64,000 nt of DNA from Terriglobia bacterium (GCA_021325275.1 JAJPHL010000066.1:62001-126000); one strand, 5' to 3'; counted from the first letter of the stretch, positions 28,250 through 37,119 are shown. The notes: generated by a model from the letters alone, not told the origin. Numbers and translations: made by a program.

Positions 28250-29199
28250 AATCCGGCGTGGCTTGGGGACTCCAGCAGACGCATTTCGGCGGGCAGAGCT
28301 CGCGCTTCGTGGCGGCGTACCATCGCACGGTCGACGAATTTCCCCGGGATCCGGATTCCGGTATTCCATCGCTCTACATCAGCGTGAAGATGCTGGAGCG
28401 CCAACTCGATTGGATCGGCCGGCGCTTTCGTTTCGTTTCGCTCGACGAGTTGATGTCCCTGCCGCCCGACGCCGCGCCCGCCGCCGCCGTCACATTCGAT
28501 GACGGATACGTCGATTTCTACCGGCAGGCGTTTCCGCTCCTTAAGCGCAAAGGAATTCCGGCGGCTGTTTTCGTAGTCACCGATCTGGTCGGCACCACTG
28601 AGTGGCAGATTCACGACCGCATCTACGGATTGTTGGCGCGGTCGTGGCGTCCAGGGCTAGCACACGCGCTGGTCGATCCGTTGCTCTCGACGATGCCGCA
28701 AGCGACGCTCTTGCGCGTCATCGAACACTGGCAAAGCGGCGCGGCGCTCACCGATCCCGACCGGCGATCGCTCAACTGGGACGAGATCGCGGAACTGCAT
28801 CGCGCCGGCATCACCATTGGATCGCACACCCGCACGCATGCGATTCTGCCGGCGGAATCGAAAGAAACAGTTTGGAGCGAACTTCGCGGATCGCGCCTGG
28901 CGATTGAAGCGCGAATCGGCGCGCCCGTGCGGCACTTCGCGTATCCGTGCGGGCAATTCAACGGCGCGGCGTTGAAGGCCGTGGAAGACGCCGGCTACCA
29001 CTTTGCCTATACGATCTGCGCGCATCGCAACCGCGCGCATTCTCATCTGACGATTCCACGAAAAGTCCTTTGGGAAAATTCCTGTCTCGACGCGGCCGGC
29101 TCGTTCAGTCCGTCGATCATGGGTTGCCATGTAGATGGATCGTTCGACTTGTTCAAAGGATGTGAGATGAATCACGGAGGCGCATTATGCTGGTCATGA
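28231..29199 (+). CDS. NodB-type polysaccharide deacetylase
   Basis: The 322-residue protein has the NodB homology domain: AVTFDDGYVDFYRQAFPLL (motif 1, the metal and catalytic Asp at TFDDGY near 88), IPAAVFVV, TIGSHTRTHAILP (motif 2 with the metal-binding His pair) and FAYPCGQFN (motif 3). It lacks a signal peptide, like the exosortase-locus subfamily. It should remove N-acetyl groups from the polysaccharide or a precursor. The start overlaps the DegT gene by 19 bases and the stop overlaps the epimerase gene by 13 bases. Confidence 0.88.
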   Translation: MFRKLLKSGVAWGLQQTHFGGQSSRFVAAYHRTVDEFPRDPDSGIPSLYISVKMLERQLDWIGRRFRFVSLDELMSLPPDAAPAAAVTFDDGYVDFYRQAFPLLKRKGIPAAVFVVTDLVGTTEWQIHDRIYGLLARSWRPGLAHALVDPLLSTMPQATLLRVIEHWQSGAALTDPDRRSLNWDEIAELHRAGITIGSHTRTHAILPAESKETVWSELRGSRLAIEARIGAPVRHFAYPCGQFNGAALKAVEDAGYHFAYTICAHRNRAHSHLTIPRKVLWENSCLDAAGSFSPSIMGCHVDGSFDLFKGCEMNHGGALCWS

Positions 29200-30299
29200 A
29201 CGTGGTTGGCGCGCGCCCCAATTTTATGAAGATCGCGCCGGTAGCCGAAGCGTTGCGCGAGGCGGGCGTGGCGCAGTACTTGGTCCACACGGGACAACAC
29301 TACGACGAAAAAATGTCGCACTTGTTCTTCGACGAGTTGGGAATTCCCACGCCCGATTTGAATCTCGAAGTGGGATCGGGAAGCCAAGCCGCGCAAACGG
29401 CCGAGATCATGCGGAAATTCGAGCCGGTGCTGCTCGAAGTGAAGCCCGATGTGCTCATCGTGGTGGGCGACGTGAACTCCACAATGGCGTGCGCGCTGGT
29501 GGCCGCGAAATTGAACGTTCCGGTGGCGCACATCGAGGCGGGACTGCGGAGTTTCGATCGCTCAATGCCCGAGGAGATCAATCGCGTGGTCACCGATTCC
29601 ATCTCCGATTTGCTTTTTGTGAGCGAACCGAGCGGCATGAAGAATCTTTCGAACGAAGGCGTCGCCGGCGACAAGGTGCACTTCGTGGGCAACGTGATGA
29701 TCGACACGCTGCTGCATCATCGCGCGTCGGCCGAAGCGTCCGACATTCGCTCGCGCCTGGGACTCGAGGCCACGGCAAACTACGCGCTCGTGACACTGCA
29801 TCGGCCGTCGAACGTGGACAATCCCGCGGTTCTTGGCGGATGGATTCGCGCGCTCGGCGCGCTGTCGCACGAACTGCCGGTGGTGTTTCCCATGCATCCC
29901 CGCACACGACGGAACGCGATCGAGGCGGGCCTGGAGCCGGAGCTTCAGAGCCTGACAATCTCCGAGCCGCTCGGCTATCTCGATTTTCTGAACTTGATGA
30001 GCCGGTCGTCGGTGGTGATCACGGACTCCGGCGGAATTCAGGAAGAAACCACCGTGCTCGGCGTGCCGTGCCTCACGGTGCGCAAGAACACCGAGCGTCC
30101 GGCGACCATCACGTTTGGCACGAATCGCTTGATCGGCAACGATCCCAAGGATTTGCTCCGCGCGGCGCGACAAGTGATTCGCGGACCGCGACGCGTAGGG
30201 CGCTTGCCGGCCCTGTGGGATGGACGCGCAGCGCAGCGCATCGTGGAAGTACTGGTGGATCGCTTAGCGCGCGCGCGGTCCTTGGGCCTGGCGTCCTAG
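29187..30299 (+). CDS. wecB: Non-hydrolysing UDP-N-acetylglucosamine 2-epimerase
   Basis: The 370-residue protein is typical of this GT-B-fold enzyme, which converts UDP-GlcNAc to UDP-ManNAc: VVGARPNFMKIAPV at the N-terminus, HTGQHYDEKMS, VVGDVNSTMACALVAAKL, VAHIEAGLRSFDRSMPEEINR, GNVMIDTL, TLHRPSNVD and ITDSGGIQEETTVLGVPCLTVR. All family motifs are present. It suggests ManNAc or a derived sugar (ManNAcA) in the polymer, consistent with the heparinase-like and amidotransferase genes. It is the last gene of the second plus-strand block; a hairpin follows at 30375. Confidence 0.93.
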   Translation: MLVMNVVGARPNFMKIAPVAEALREAGVAQYLVHTGQHYDEKMSHLFFDELGIPTPDLNLEVGSGSQAAQTAEIMRKFEPVLLEVKPDVLIVVGDVNSTMACALVAAKLNVPVAHIEAGLRSFDRSMPEEINRVVTDSISDLLFVSEPSGMKNLSNEGVAGDKVHFVGNVMIDTLLHHRASAEASDIRSRLGLEATANYALVTLHRPSNVDNPAVLGGWIRALGALSHELPVVFPMHPRTRRNAIEAGLEPELQSLTISEPLGYLDFLNLMSRSSVVITDSGGIQEETTVLGVPCLTVRKNTERPATITFGTNRLIGNDPKDLLRAARQVIRGPRRVGRLPALWDGRAAQRIVEVLVDRLARARSLGLAS

Positions 30300-30374
30300 G
30301 CATTACCGGGTTTCCCTGCACCTCATTTGCGGGCTGTTCCTAATTGCTCACTTTGATTCCCATCGCCTACTCTA

Positions 30375-30395
30375 GAAAGGTGCTTGAGACCTTTC
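30375..30395. terminator. Hairpin after the epimerase gene
   Basis: GAAAGGT/ACCTTTC, a 7-bp stem with a 7-base loop, starts 76 bases after the wecB stop. No T-run follows, so it is a weak terminator candidate or a 5' leader element of the small frame that follows. Confidence 0.35.
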
Positions 30396-30435
30396 GTACA
30401 GAGAAAGCCCAGGTCACTTCAGAAAGAGGATGTCG

Positions 30436-30660
30436 ATGGAACGAATCTCTGTAACTCGCGCGCCTCGATCCGATCGCGATTTCCCTTCTCACGACGCACT
30501 CGGCGGACGCATCCTAATCCCGGCCGCGCTGGAGCGTCGCGCGCGCGAACGCGACAGTGAATCGATACCCGCCCGCCGAACCGATGCAATGGAGCCGGCG
30601 GGCGGCGCGGGATGGCTTTCTCCAGTCGACTGCAACAGTCTCCGCGTGGCCTGTACTTAA
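30436..30660 (+). CDS. Doubtful 74-aa hypothetical protein
   Basis: The frame from ATG 30436 has AAAGAGGA 5 bases upstream and encodes an Arg-rich, polar protein without membrane segments or known motifs (MERISVTRAPRSDRD, then GGRILIPAALERRARERD). It lies in the 386-bp gap between convergent genes. The ribosome binding site is good but codon use is not distinctive, so it may be spurious. Nothing else was recognised in this gap apart from the hairpin at 30375-30395. Confidence 0.3.
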   Translation: MERISVTRAPRSDRDFPSHDALGGRILIPAALERRARERDSESIPARRTDAMEPAGGAGWLSPVDCNSLRVACT

Positions 30661-30685
30661 CGCAACGACCACAGTAGAAATGCTG

Positions 30686-32725
30686 TTACTGAACCACAAT
30701 CGTCGCAGTGTTAGACGACGCACCGTTGGCGGTCATCACGACGGGTACGGCGTTTCCCGTGGGAACGCCCACGGGGACTTGCACGTTCACCTGGTAGAGT
30801 CCCGCGAAGCCGGGCGCGAGTCCCGAGAACAACACTGGCGCGGGAACATTGCCGATGGTGACTTGCGGCGTCGCGACGGTCGAGGGCGCTTGCGCGGGCG
30901 CGGGATTGCCATCGACGAGCGGCGTGGAAAGCGCACCGAGTCCCGTACAGTAGATCATGAGGGCGGCGCCTGCGGTGGTGGGAGCAGTTGCGCTCACGAG
31001 TTGGTAGTCGTCGGCGCGCAGGATCACGCCGGCGCCAGTGCCCGCACCGTTAGTCGTGAAGATGCCGGGCGCGGCGGCGGCGATCGTGGCGGTCTGGCGC
31101 GCGACTTGAAGCCCGTCCACTTCGATGTTCACGAGACCGGGCGCCAATTCGTACGGCACCTGCGCGTTGATTTGCCCGTTGGACGCGAAATACAACGGCG
31201 CGGCAATGCCGTTGAAGTAGACGTTCACGCTGCCGAGAAACGCGGGCAGCACGTTCGTCGCGGCGGTCATCGTGGAGTTCGCGAAACCGCTGCCGAAGAT
31301 CGAAACGATCGATCCGGGCGCCAGAGTCGTTTGGTAACTCGCGCCGTTCACAACGGCCTTGATCGCCGTGCTCGTGGGGGCAGCGGGCGTAGTGACAGTC
31401 GAGCCAGTCGAACCATTATTCGTTCCGGAATTTGTTGTGCCGCTGCTCGGACCGGAATTGTTCGAACCCGTGCTGTTGCTGCCCGCCGACTGCGGCACGA
31501 TCATCATGTAGGTGTCGCCGTACTGCGGCGGCGCGCCGTCCTGCGACTGCAATCCGAAATTGCTGGCGTAGACAATGCGCGATCCGTCGCGGCTAGCGGA
31601 AAGTTTCGGCATGTAGTTATAGGTGTTGTCGGGGAAGGGCCGGCTGCGATGCTGCACCAAGCGGCGAATCTCGCTGCCGTCGAGCTTGATCGCGATCAGT
31701 TCGTTCGTGTAGGCGAACCATCCACTCGGCGGAACCACGTCGATGGGATTGTAGGTTTCCACGAACGCCCAAGTGCTATCGGCGGCGGAAACGTGTGCGG
31801 CCAAGCTCCAGTCGACGGACAACAAGCACGTCTGCGACGCATCGGCGAGCCGAATTTTCACGAAGGCGTTGTTGCAAATCGGCGTGGGATCTCCGGCATT
31901 GAACCAGATGAGCACTTCGTCGCCGTTGAGGTCGCGGCTCATGTGCATGTGCCCGCCGGCGTGCGCCAATTGCCGCAAAAAATTCATATTGGAATCGAAC
32001 ATTTCGATTCCCGTGTAGCGCTGGCCGGCGCCGCTTTGATCCCAAGTGATCGTGACGTGATTGTCGGGCGTTACGTATGTCGAGTCGAAGGACTTCCCGT
32101 TGGTATCGAACACCGCCGACTTCGTTCCCGTACTGATGGTGTAGAGGAACACGTAGCGGTTGTCGCCCGCAAACACCATGTGATCGCCGTCGTAGGACAT
32201 GTCCATCTCGCCGTTGCCGGAAATCGACGTGTACTCCTTGAAGGTGTGGAGCACGGTCGTGACACCCGTCGCGACGTTGTACGTCTTCAATTGATTCCCG
32301 CCAGTCGGATGGTAGTAAAGCGTATTGTTGTCCATGCGCGACCAGCGAGGTTCGCTGAGTCCCGCGATTTCAAACGGCAAATTTCCGACAAACGCGCCGG
32401 TGGCGCCGTCGTAGAGTCCGAAGTAGCTGTTGTGAAGAAGAATGAAACGCGAGTTATCGTTGTTGAACGCGGCTGCGGTGGAGTATTCGTTCTCGATCCA
32501 TTGCAGCATGCCGCCGCCGGAGGCGTCAGGCGTGTGCAGCGCATCGGAGACACGCTGGATTTTCGCGCCGTACGCGGCATCCACGTAAGTGGCTTCATTC
32601 GCAGGCGGTTGAAGCGTTGTGTAGTTCGCCGGCAAATGAACGCTTGTATCGGTTTGGGCCATCACCTGGCCGGTTGCAAATGCTAGTACGCCCAGAGTCG
32701 TGATCATCCTCACAGAAATCGTCAT
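30686..32725 (-). CDS. Secreted protein with propeller-like N-terminal part and Solibacter-type C-terminal domain
   Basis: The 679-residue protein has a signal peptide (to about residue 23, GQVMAQ). The N-terminal 420 residues have repeats of the form SRFILLHNSYFGLYDGATGAFVGNL and DNHVTITWDQSG, suggesting a WD40/TolB-like propeller. A low-complexity Ser/Asn/Thr/Gly linker (about 425-465) follows, then the TIGR03437-type domain with VVNGASYQTTLAPGS, VSIFGSGFANS, GQINAQVPYEL, LMIYCTGLGALSTP and GLYQVNVQVPVG. GAGGTG lies 7 bases before the ATG. The function is unknown. It is divergent from the second such gene at 33095. Confidence 0.85.
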   Translation of the reverse strand: MTISVRMITTLGVLAFATGQVMAQTDTSVHLPANYTTLQPPANEATYVDAAYGAKIQRVSDALHTPDASGGGMLQWIENEYSTAAAFNNDNSRFILLHNSYFGLYDGATGAFVGNLPFEIAGLSEPRWSRMDNNTLYYHPTGGNQLKTYNVATGVTTVLHTFKEYTSISGNGEMDMSYDGDHMVFAGDNRYVFLYTISTGTKSAVFDTNGKSFDSTYVTPDNHVTITWDQSGAGQRYTGIEMFDSNMNFLRQLAHAGGHMHMSRDLNGDEVLIWFNAGDPTPICNNAFVKIRLADASQTCLLSVDWSLAAHVSAADSTWAFVETYNPIDVVPPSGWFAYTNELIAIKLDGSEIRRLVQHRSRPFPDNTYNYMPKLSASRDGSRIVYASNFGLQSQDGAPPQYGDTYMMIVPQSAGSNSTGSNNSGPSSGTTNSGTNNGSTGSTVTTPAAPTSTAIKAVVNGASYQTTLAPGSIVSIFGSGFANSTMTAATNVLPAFLGSVNVYFNGIAAPLYFASNGQINAQVPYELAPGLVNIEVDGLQVARQTATIAAAAPGIFTTNGAGTGAGVILRADDYQLVSATAPTTAGAALMIYCTGLGALSTPLVDGNPAPAQAPSTVATPQVTIGNVPAPVLFSGLAPGFAGLYQVNVQVPVGVPTGNAVPVVMTANGASSNTATIVVQ

Positions 32726-33094
32726 ACAGGCACACCTCGAGTTCGTGAATTGCGGACGTTCGTGAGACTGCCGATCCCGGGGGTTACACGGGAAGCGGAG
32801 TGGCGCGGCACGAATTTGACTACTCTATATCAGCCTGAGCAGTTTTGAACACCTGTTTGTGCAATTTGTGTCTGATGAGTTAGTACTTTTGACCGGTCCT
32901 ATGCTTCATTCAGACCTCTTCGCGCCTCTTACGCCCTAGGAGACCACCGAACGATTCCGACCAATCCGGCCAAAAGGTCACACCGGGCATCATCAAACCG
33001 ACATCGCGATGTGTGCTAGTAGGCAGACAGCGTATCGAACGGCTGATAGCGTAACAAAAGGAAACGCGACGTCACTGACGAGTCGGAGGTGGCC
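32726..33094. other. Divergent intergenic region between two TIGR03437-type genes
   Basis: No credible coding frame is seen. Ribosome binding sites for both flanking genes lie at its ends (GAGGTG near 32731 in minus orientation, GGAGG at 33085-33089). The middle is AT-richer than its surroundings. A TTAGTAC near 32880 partly resembles the core upstream of the SdrD-B genes, but without the full palindrome, so I do not equate them. Confidence 0.4.
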
Positions 33095-34693
33095 GTGCGG
33101 TCGAAACATTTTCCCGCCATTTTGTCTGGCGTGATTCTCTGCGCCGGGCTTTGCTCATTGCCGCACGCGCTCGCGGCGCAAACACGCATCGAGAACAACG
33201 ATCCCAGCATCGCTTATAGCGGAACGTGGTACGCCAACACCTCGAGTTCGAATTTCAACTCCACCGCCGCGCTCACCAACTTCAAGGGCGCGCAGGCCGT
33301 GCTCACTTTCAAAGGAACCGGCGTGACCTGGATCGGCATTCTCGATCCGGGCAACGGCATCGCCTACGTCTATCTCGACGGCGTGATGACCACGGTGGAT
33401 TGCTACGGCCCTTCGACGGTCTACCAGCAGCAAATGTTCGCGGCGCACAATCTCGCCAACGGCACGCATACACTCTCGATCTATGTGCCGCACGTGCGAG
33501 ACCCCAACGGTTCGGGATCGTGGGTGTGGATCGATTCTTTTCTCATCGACAACGGCTCGGGTGTGACGGGCGGCAACTTTGCGGGTGCCGGAATGGTGTT
33601 CGACAACAATCCCGCGTTGAACTACACGGGATATTGGTTCACGAATTCCACAGCCGATCCATCGGCCGGCACCGTCGCGCTGGCCACCGACGCCAACTCG
33701 GCGGTGAGCATTAATTTCAACGGCACGGGCATCACCTGGCTCGCGTATCGCGATCAGTACTCGGGAATCGCTAACGTTTTTCTCGACGGCCAGATGGTGG
33801 CAACCGTGGACACGTATCTGTCGCCGGCACAATCGCAAACGCCGGCGTGGTCGATCAGCGGATTAGCGATGAACGCGCATACACTCACGATCCAGGTAAC
33901 CGGTACGCACGATTCCGCTTCCAGCGACTCCTGGGTGTGGGTCGATGGGTTCAACGTGACGGGACCCGCGGGTGCGCCGCCGACCGTGAACACGAACGGC
34001 GTGGTGAACGCGGCGAGTTTCGCGCCGGCACCGAACAATCAAGTGGCGCCGGGGCAGATCATCAGCATTTTTGGAAACAATTTCCTGCCGTCGGGACAAG
34101 TCAGCTCGACGAGCATTCCGCTGGCCACCACGCTCGGAGCCGCGAATCTATTTGTCACGGCATGCGGACAGAACATTCCCCTGTTCACCGCGACGCCCGC
34201 CCAAATCAACGCGCAGATTCCGTGGCAGTGTCCGGCCAGCGGCACGACCGCGATCACCGTGTCTTCCGGCGGGCAAACCAGCGCTGCGCAGAACATCACG
34301 CTGGCGGCCGCGTCACCGGCGATTTTCACCGAAGCAGCTTCGGGGACGGGACCGGGCGCGATCCTGCACGCCGACAATTCACTAGTGAGCACATCGAGTC
34401 CCGCGCGTGGCGGCGAGACCGTCGCAATCTACGGAACGGGCTTAGGGCCGACGACGCCGGCGTTCTCCACCGGCGCTGCGGCGTCGGGATCGAACAAGAC
34501 CGTGAACACGGTGACGGCGAGCGTCGGCGGTCGTGCTGCGACGGTTGTGTTCAGCGGACTGAGCGCGGGTCTCGTAGGGCTTTACCAAGTGAATGCGGTA
34601 ATGCCTAGTGGACTTTCCGGAACGCAGGTTGTTACGATCAGCGTGAACGGCGCGACAAGTCCCGCGAGTGTCACGCTTTTTGCCGCGCCCTGA
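33095..34693 (+). CDS. Secreted protein with two carbohydrate-binding-like repeats and a Solibacter-type C-terminal domain
   Basis: The 532-residue protein has a signal peptide (MRSKHFPAILSGVILCAGLC onward, cleaved near AAQ). Two repeats of about 130 residues follow, each with YSGTWYANT or YTGYWFTNS, GTGVTWIG or GTGITWLA, YVYLDG or NVFLDG, and SWVWIDSF or SWVWVDGF, resembling galactose-binding-like modules. The C-terminal 240 residues are a TIGR03437-type domain (VVNAASFAPAPNNQVAPGQ, ISIFGNNFLPSG, AQINAQIPW, VAIYGTGLGPTTP). GTG 33095 was chosen, 5 bases after GGAGG; GTG 33089 is possible. It is probably a surface glycan-binding protein, an inference from the repeats. Confidence 0.82.
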   Translation: MRSKHFPAILSGVILCAGLCSLPHALAAQTRIENNDPSIAYSGTWYANTSSSNFNSTAALTNFKGAQAVLTFKGTGVTWIGILDPGNGIAYVYLDGVMTTVDCYGPSTVYQQQMFAAHNLANGTHTLSIYVPHVRDPNGSGSWVWIDSFLIDNGSGVTGGNFAGAGMVFDNNPALNYTGYWFTNSTADPSAGTVALATDANSAVSINFNGTGITWLAYRDQYSGIANVFLDGQMVATVDTYLSPAQSQTPAWSISGLAMNAHTLTIQVTGTHDSASSDSWVWVDGFNVTGPAGAPPTVNTNGVVNAASFAPAPNNQVAPGQIISIFGNNFLPSGQVSSTSIPLATTLGAANLFVTACGQNIPLFTATPAQINAQIPWQCPASGTTAITVSSGGQTSAAQNITLAAASPAIFTEAASGTGPGAILHADNSLVSTSSPARGGETVAIYGTGLGPTTPAFSTGAAASGSNKTVNTVTASVGGRAATVVFSGLSAGLVGLYQVNAVMPSGLSGTQVVTISVNGATSPASVTLFAAP

Positions 34694-34702
34694 ACGCGGC
34701 GA

Positions 34703-35473
34703 TCACCAGCCGGCAGTGAAAAATTCTCTTCCGATGGGCTTCTCAGGAATCCGCGCGGGATCGAGAATCGTGAAGCGTTCGCTTTTCTGGCGTTTCTCGA
34801 GATCGGCGGCTGTATCGGCTTCGAGTTTTTTCTTCAACAGGGCCGTGTATTCGTCGCGAATGGCCGAGTAATCGAGCGCCCAGAGTTCCTGATCTTCCTT
34901 TGATGCTCCGTGTGATTTCGCCTTCAGCTCCAGTAACGTCAGCAGCTTTTTGTGCGCCAGATCCAAGCGCGTATTGATGAATTCGCTGGTGCCCTGGGCC
35001 TGCTGCTCGCGCACTTTCAGGTTCTCCTCAATGAAGAGCGATGCCAGTTGGTTGCAGACTTGCGCCACCAACGGCGCTTGCCGCCCGCGGTAGTAAATGC
35101 GAAACGCGCGGACTCCTTCATCGGGCAGACCGTCGAAGCTGTGAATGATCTCCACGCGGATGTTCTTGCGCATCACCTCGAGGATCTCTTCCCGCGTCTT
35201 GCGGCGGCTGAGTTCCGGGTAGAGATGATACGTGTCGATGATGCGCTGAAGACGCGTGCTGCTCATGAGCTGCTGGTTGATGGTGTTCAGCCGCGACGAG
35301 ATGCTCATGCTGACGGTTGAATGCACGTAATAATCAGGGAGCTTCTGCGGATCCACCAAAATGAGCGTGTTCGCTTCATAAATATCGGGACCGCTCATTC
35401 GCCAAATCGACAAGATCAATAGCGCGGTGCACACCGCGCCCAAACCCAATCTACGGTTTCGTGTGAGGAACAT
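34703..35473 (-). CDS. C-terminally truncated Wzz-like chain-length protein
   Basis: The 256-residue protein has TM1 (about 8-27), a Wzz-like periplasmic part (YEANTLILVDPQKLPDYYV, RLNTINQQLMSSTRLQRIID, VRAFRIYYRGRQAPLVAQVCNQLASLFIEENL), a helical coiled coil, and the end-of-domain motif FTILDPARIPEKPIG. In intact relatives this motif is followed by a second membrane helix, often with a kinase domain; here it ends eight residues later (REFFTAGW). The stop is 9 bp from the stop of the convergent TIGR03437 gene. It may be a remnant, or may still act as a single-TM regulator. AAAGGAG precedes the start. Confidence 0.7.
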   Translation of the reverse strand: MFLTRNRRLGLGAVCTALLILSIWRMSGPDIYEANTLILVDPQKLPDYYVHSTVSMSISSRLNTINQQLMSSTRLQRIIDTYHLYPELSRRKTREEILEVMRKNIRVEIIHSFDGLPDEGVRAFRIYYRGRQAPLVAQVCNQLASLFIEENLKVREQQAQGTSEFINTRLDLAHKKLLTLLELKAKSHGASKEDQELWALDYSAIRDEYTALLKKKLEADTAADLEKRQKSERFTILDPARIPEKPIGREFFTAGW

Positions 35474-35578
35474 AAGGATCTCCTTTAGCGATTGGCCCGT
35501 ATCTTAGCACGCCGATGATAGAGTCAGGCCTGAGTGGGATCGCTCGACGCACCGTAAAACCGAAAAGCTGATCGCGCC

Positions 35579-36352
35579 TCAAATCCCGGCGTACCATGCG
35601 TAGCCGCCTTCCGGCGCCGCGGAGCCCAAGCCTTTGCCAAATCTCTTCAGATCGTCGGTGACGGTGAGATGCGTGATGTATTTCACGCTCTTGTAGCCGA
35701 GCTGCCGGGGGACGCGCAGGCGCAGCGGTCCACCGAATCCAACAGGAAGATCGCCGTCGTTCATGGCGTAAGTTACGAGCGTTTGCGGATGCAGCGCGTC
35801 GGCCATGTCCACGCTGTCCCACCATTCGCGGTCCATCGAGCGATAAACCACGTAACGAGCGTTCGACTTTATACCGGCGGCGCGCAACACTTCGCTGAGC
35901 GGCGTGCCTATCCATTCGGCGATGTAGGACCATCCTTCTTCGCACGCCACCTGCGTGATCTGACTGCGGCGCGGAAGGATTTTCACGTCGGAAAGCGAGA
36001 GCGCGGCGCGGTTTGAAACCAATCCGTCGATTTCGAGCTTCCAATCGGAGAATCCGGCGGCCTGAAGGCGCTTGAAATCTTCGCTGGGCGGCGAAGTCTC
36101 GTTGGCGAAGGGAGTCTTGGAAATCTCGCTGCGCGAGAACTCGCGCGCCAGCGCGCCGCTGCCCAGCAATCGGTGCGAGGCGTAGGTCAGCGTTTCGCCC
36201 AAACCGTAGAGTACGCCGTGATCGGGCGGCGCCAAACCAAATTTCTCCGCGATTTTCCCGCTAGCGGCGAGTCCGGAGACTCCCGCGACCGCGGCTAGAC
36301 TCTTTGCGATCAGGTTCCTGCGCGAAACATGCCGTGAAATGCGCTCGTCCAT
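35579..36352 (-). CDS. YedY/MsrP-like molybdopterin oxidoreductase
   Basis: The 257-residue protein has a Tat leader (SRRNLIAKSLAAVAGVSGLAASG) and the sulfite-oxidase-type molybdopterin fold: WKLEIDGLVSNRAALSLSDVK, QITQVACEEGWSYIAEWIGTPLSEVL with the molybdenum-ligand Cys near 137, PQTLVTYAMNDGDLPVGFGGPLRLRVPRQLGYKSVKYI. It should be exported folded to the periplasm. ATG 36352 overlaps the stop of the cytochrome gene just upstream (TAATG), so they form one operon; longer starts have no homology. MsrP reduces methionine sulfoxide in E. coli, but the substrate of this subgroup is not known. Confidence 0.86.
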   Translation of the reverse strand: MDERISRHVSRRNLIAKSLAAVAGVSGLAASGKIAEKFGLAPPDHGVLYGLGETLTYASHRLLGSGALAREFSRSEISKTPFANETSPPSEDFKRLQAAGFSDWKLEIDGLVSNRAALSLSDVKILPRRSQITQVACEEGWSYIAEWIGTPLSEVLRAAGIKSNARYVVYRSMDREWWDSVDMADALHPQTLVTYAMNDGDLPVGFGGPLRLRVPRQLGYKSVKYITHLTVTDDLKRFGKGLGSAAPEGGYAWYAGI

Positions 36353-37053
36353 TAGCCTCGCCCTCCCGTGATCATCGCGCGCATGCGCGTCTTGAATCCC
36401 GTGACACAAACCATCACCACATGAACCAACAGAAATGCCGTCAGTGCGACGGTCGCGAAAAAGTGGATCGTGCGCGCCGATTGCTGGCCGCCCAACGACG
36501 TAACGGCGATGGGAAACGCGGCCACAAAACCGGGCGACATCGCCAAACCCGTCCAGATCATCAAGGGGAACAGGCCGAAAATAACCAGCACGTAGGAAAC
36601 TCTCTGAAGCGGATTGTAGGCGTCCGTCGATTTCCGATCCCAGAGCGACGCCCACGTCCACTCGGCGCCGGCGGGAAGAAGATTGCGCCGCCAGTGTCCG
36701 GTGAATACGCCGAAGATGGCGTAAACCAATCCCGTCAGCACCGCGATCCAAGCGGCTTCAAAATGCAGATAGCGGCTCCAACCGTTTTGATCGGGCAGAA
36801 CGTATTTGTATCCTGTCGGGACTGTCGAACGCGACGAGGGAATCGGAAACGAAAACAACGGCTTCATCGTGACATTGCCCGTCTCGCCCCAATAGAAGCG
36901 CGGATGGGAGATGAGGATCTCAATCCCGGTGACGAGCAGCGCGAGAAAGCAGAGCGTGGTGATCCAATGGGTCACGCGAACCGTCGCCGCGTGACGCGGC
37001 GCTGCCGGGGCGGGAGACTCCGCGGCATCGCCAGTCCATGTCGATGTTGCCAT
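36352..37053 (-). CDS. Cytochrome b561-type membrane subunit
   Basis: The 233-residue protein has four or five hydrophobic segments and the b-type cytochrome layout: VRVTHWITTLCFLALLVTGI with an N-terminal heme-ligand His, YLHFEAAWIAVLTGLVYAIFG, VSYVLVIFGLFPLMIWTGLAMSP and TIHFFATVALTAFLLVHVVMV. It resembles formate dehydrogenase or Ni/Fe-hydrogenase type cytochrome b rather than YedZ. It is coupled to the YedY-like gene and probably hands electrons from quinol to it. ATG 37053 follows a TATAAT by 6 bases, implying a leaderless transcript; an upstream ATG at 37080 is less likely. Confidence 0.82.
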   Translation of the reverse strand: MATSTWTGDAAESPAPAAPRHAATVRVTHWITTLCFLALLVTGIEILISHPRFYWGETGNVTMKPLFSFPIPSSRSTVPTGYKYVLPDQNGWSRYLHFEAAWIAVLTGLVYAIFGVFTGHWRRNLLPAGAEWTWASLWDRKSTDAYNPLQRVSYVLVIFGLFPLMIWTGLAMSPGFVAAFPIAVTSLGGQQSARTIHFFATVALTAFLLVHVVMVCVTGFKTRMRAMITGGRG

Positions 37054-37059
37054 TCGCGG

Positions 37060-37065
37060 ATTATA
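37060..37065 (-). promoter_or_regulatory. -10 element TATAAT, leaderless start of the cytochrome gene
   Basis: A consensus TATAAT is read on the minus strand, with 6 bases between it and ATG 37053. A transcription start 6-8 bases downstream would coincide with the A of the ATG. There is no Shine-Dalgarno and no good -35. Confidence 0.5.
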
Positions 37066-37070
37066 CAGTG

Positions 37071-37092
37071 GGACAGGCACGCTTGCCTGTCC
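37071..37092. repeat. REP-like palindrome
   Basis: GGACAGGCA-CGCT-TGCCTGTCC, a perfect 9-bp stem with a 4-base loop, lies between the stop of the TPR gene and the cytochrome promoter. It shares the GGACA...TGTCC core with the palindrome at 63287-63304. It could also act as a terminator for the TPR gene. Confidence 0.5.
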
Positions 37093-37119
37093 ATTTCCTT
37101 GGAACGGCTTTTTCGACTG

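Noticed and set aside
34703-34705. Stop TGA of the truncated Wzz-like protein as a second selenocysteine
   Set aside because: The sequence after it is the other strand of a TIGR03437 coding region, with no continuation of Wzz homology and no catalytic Cys expected.
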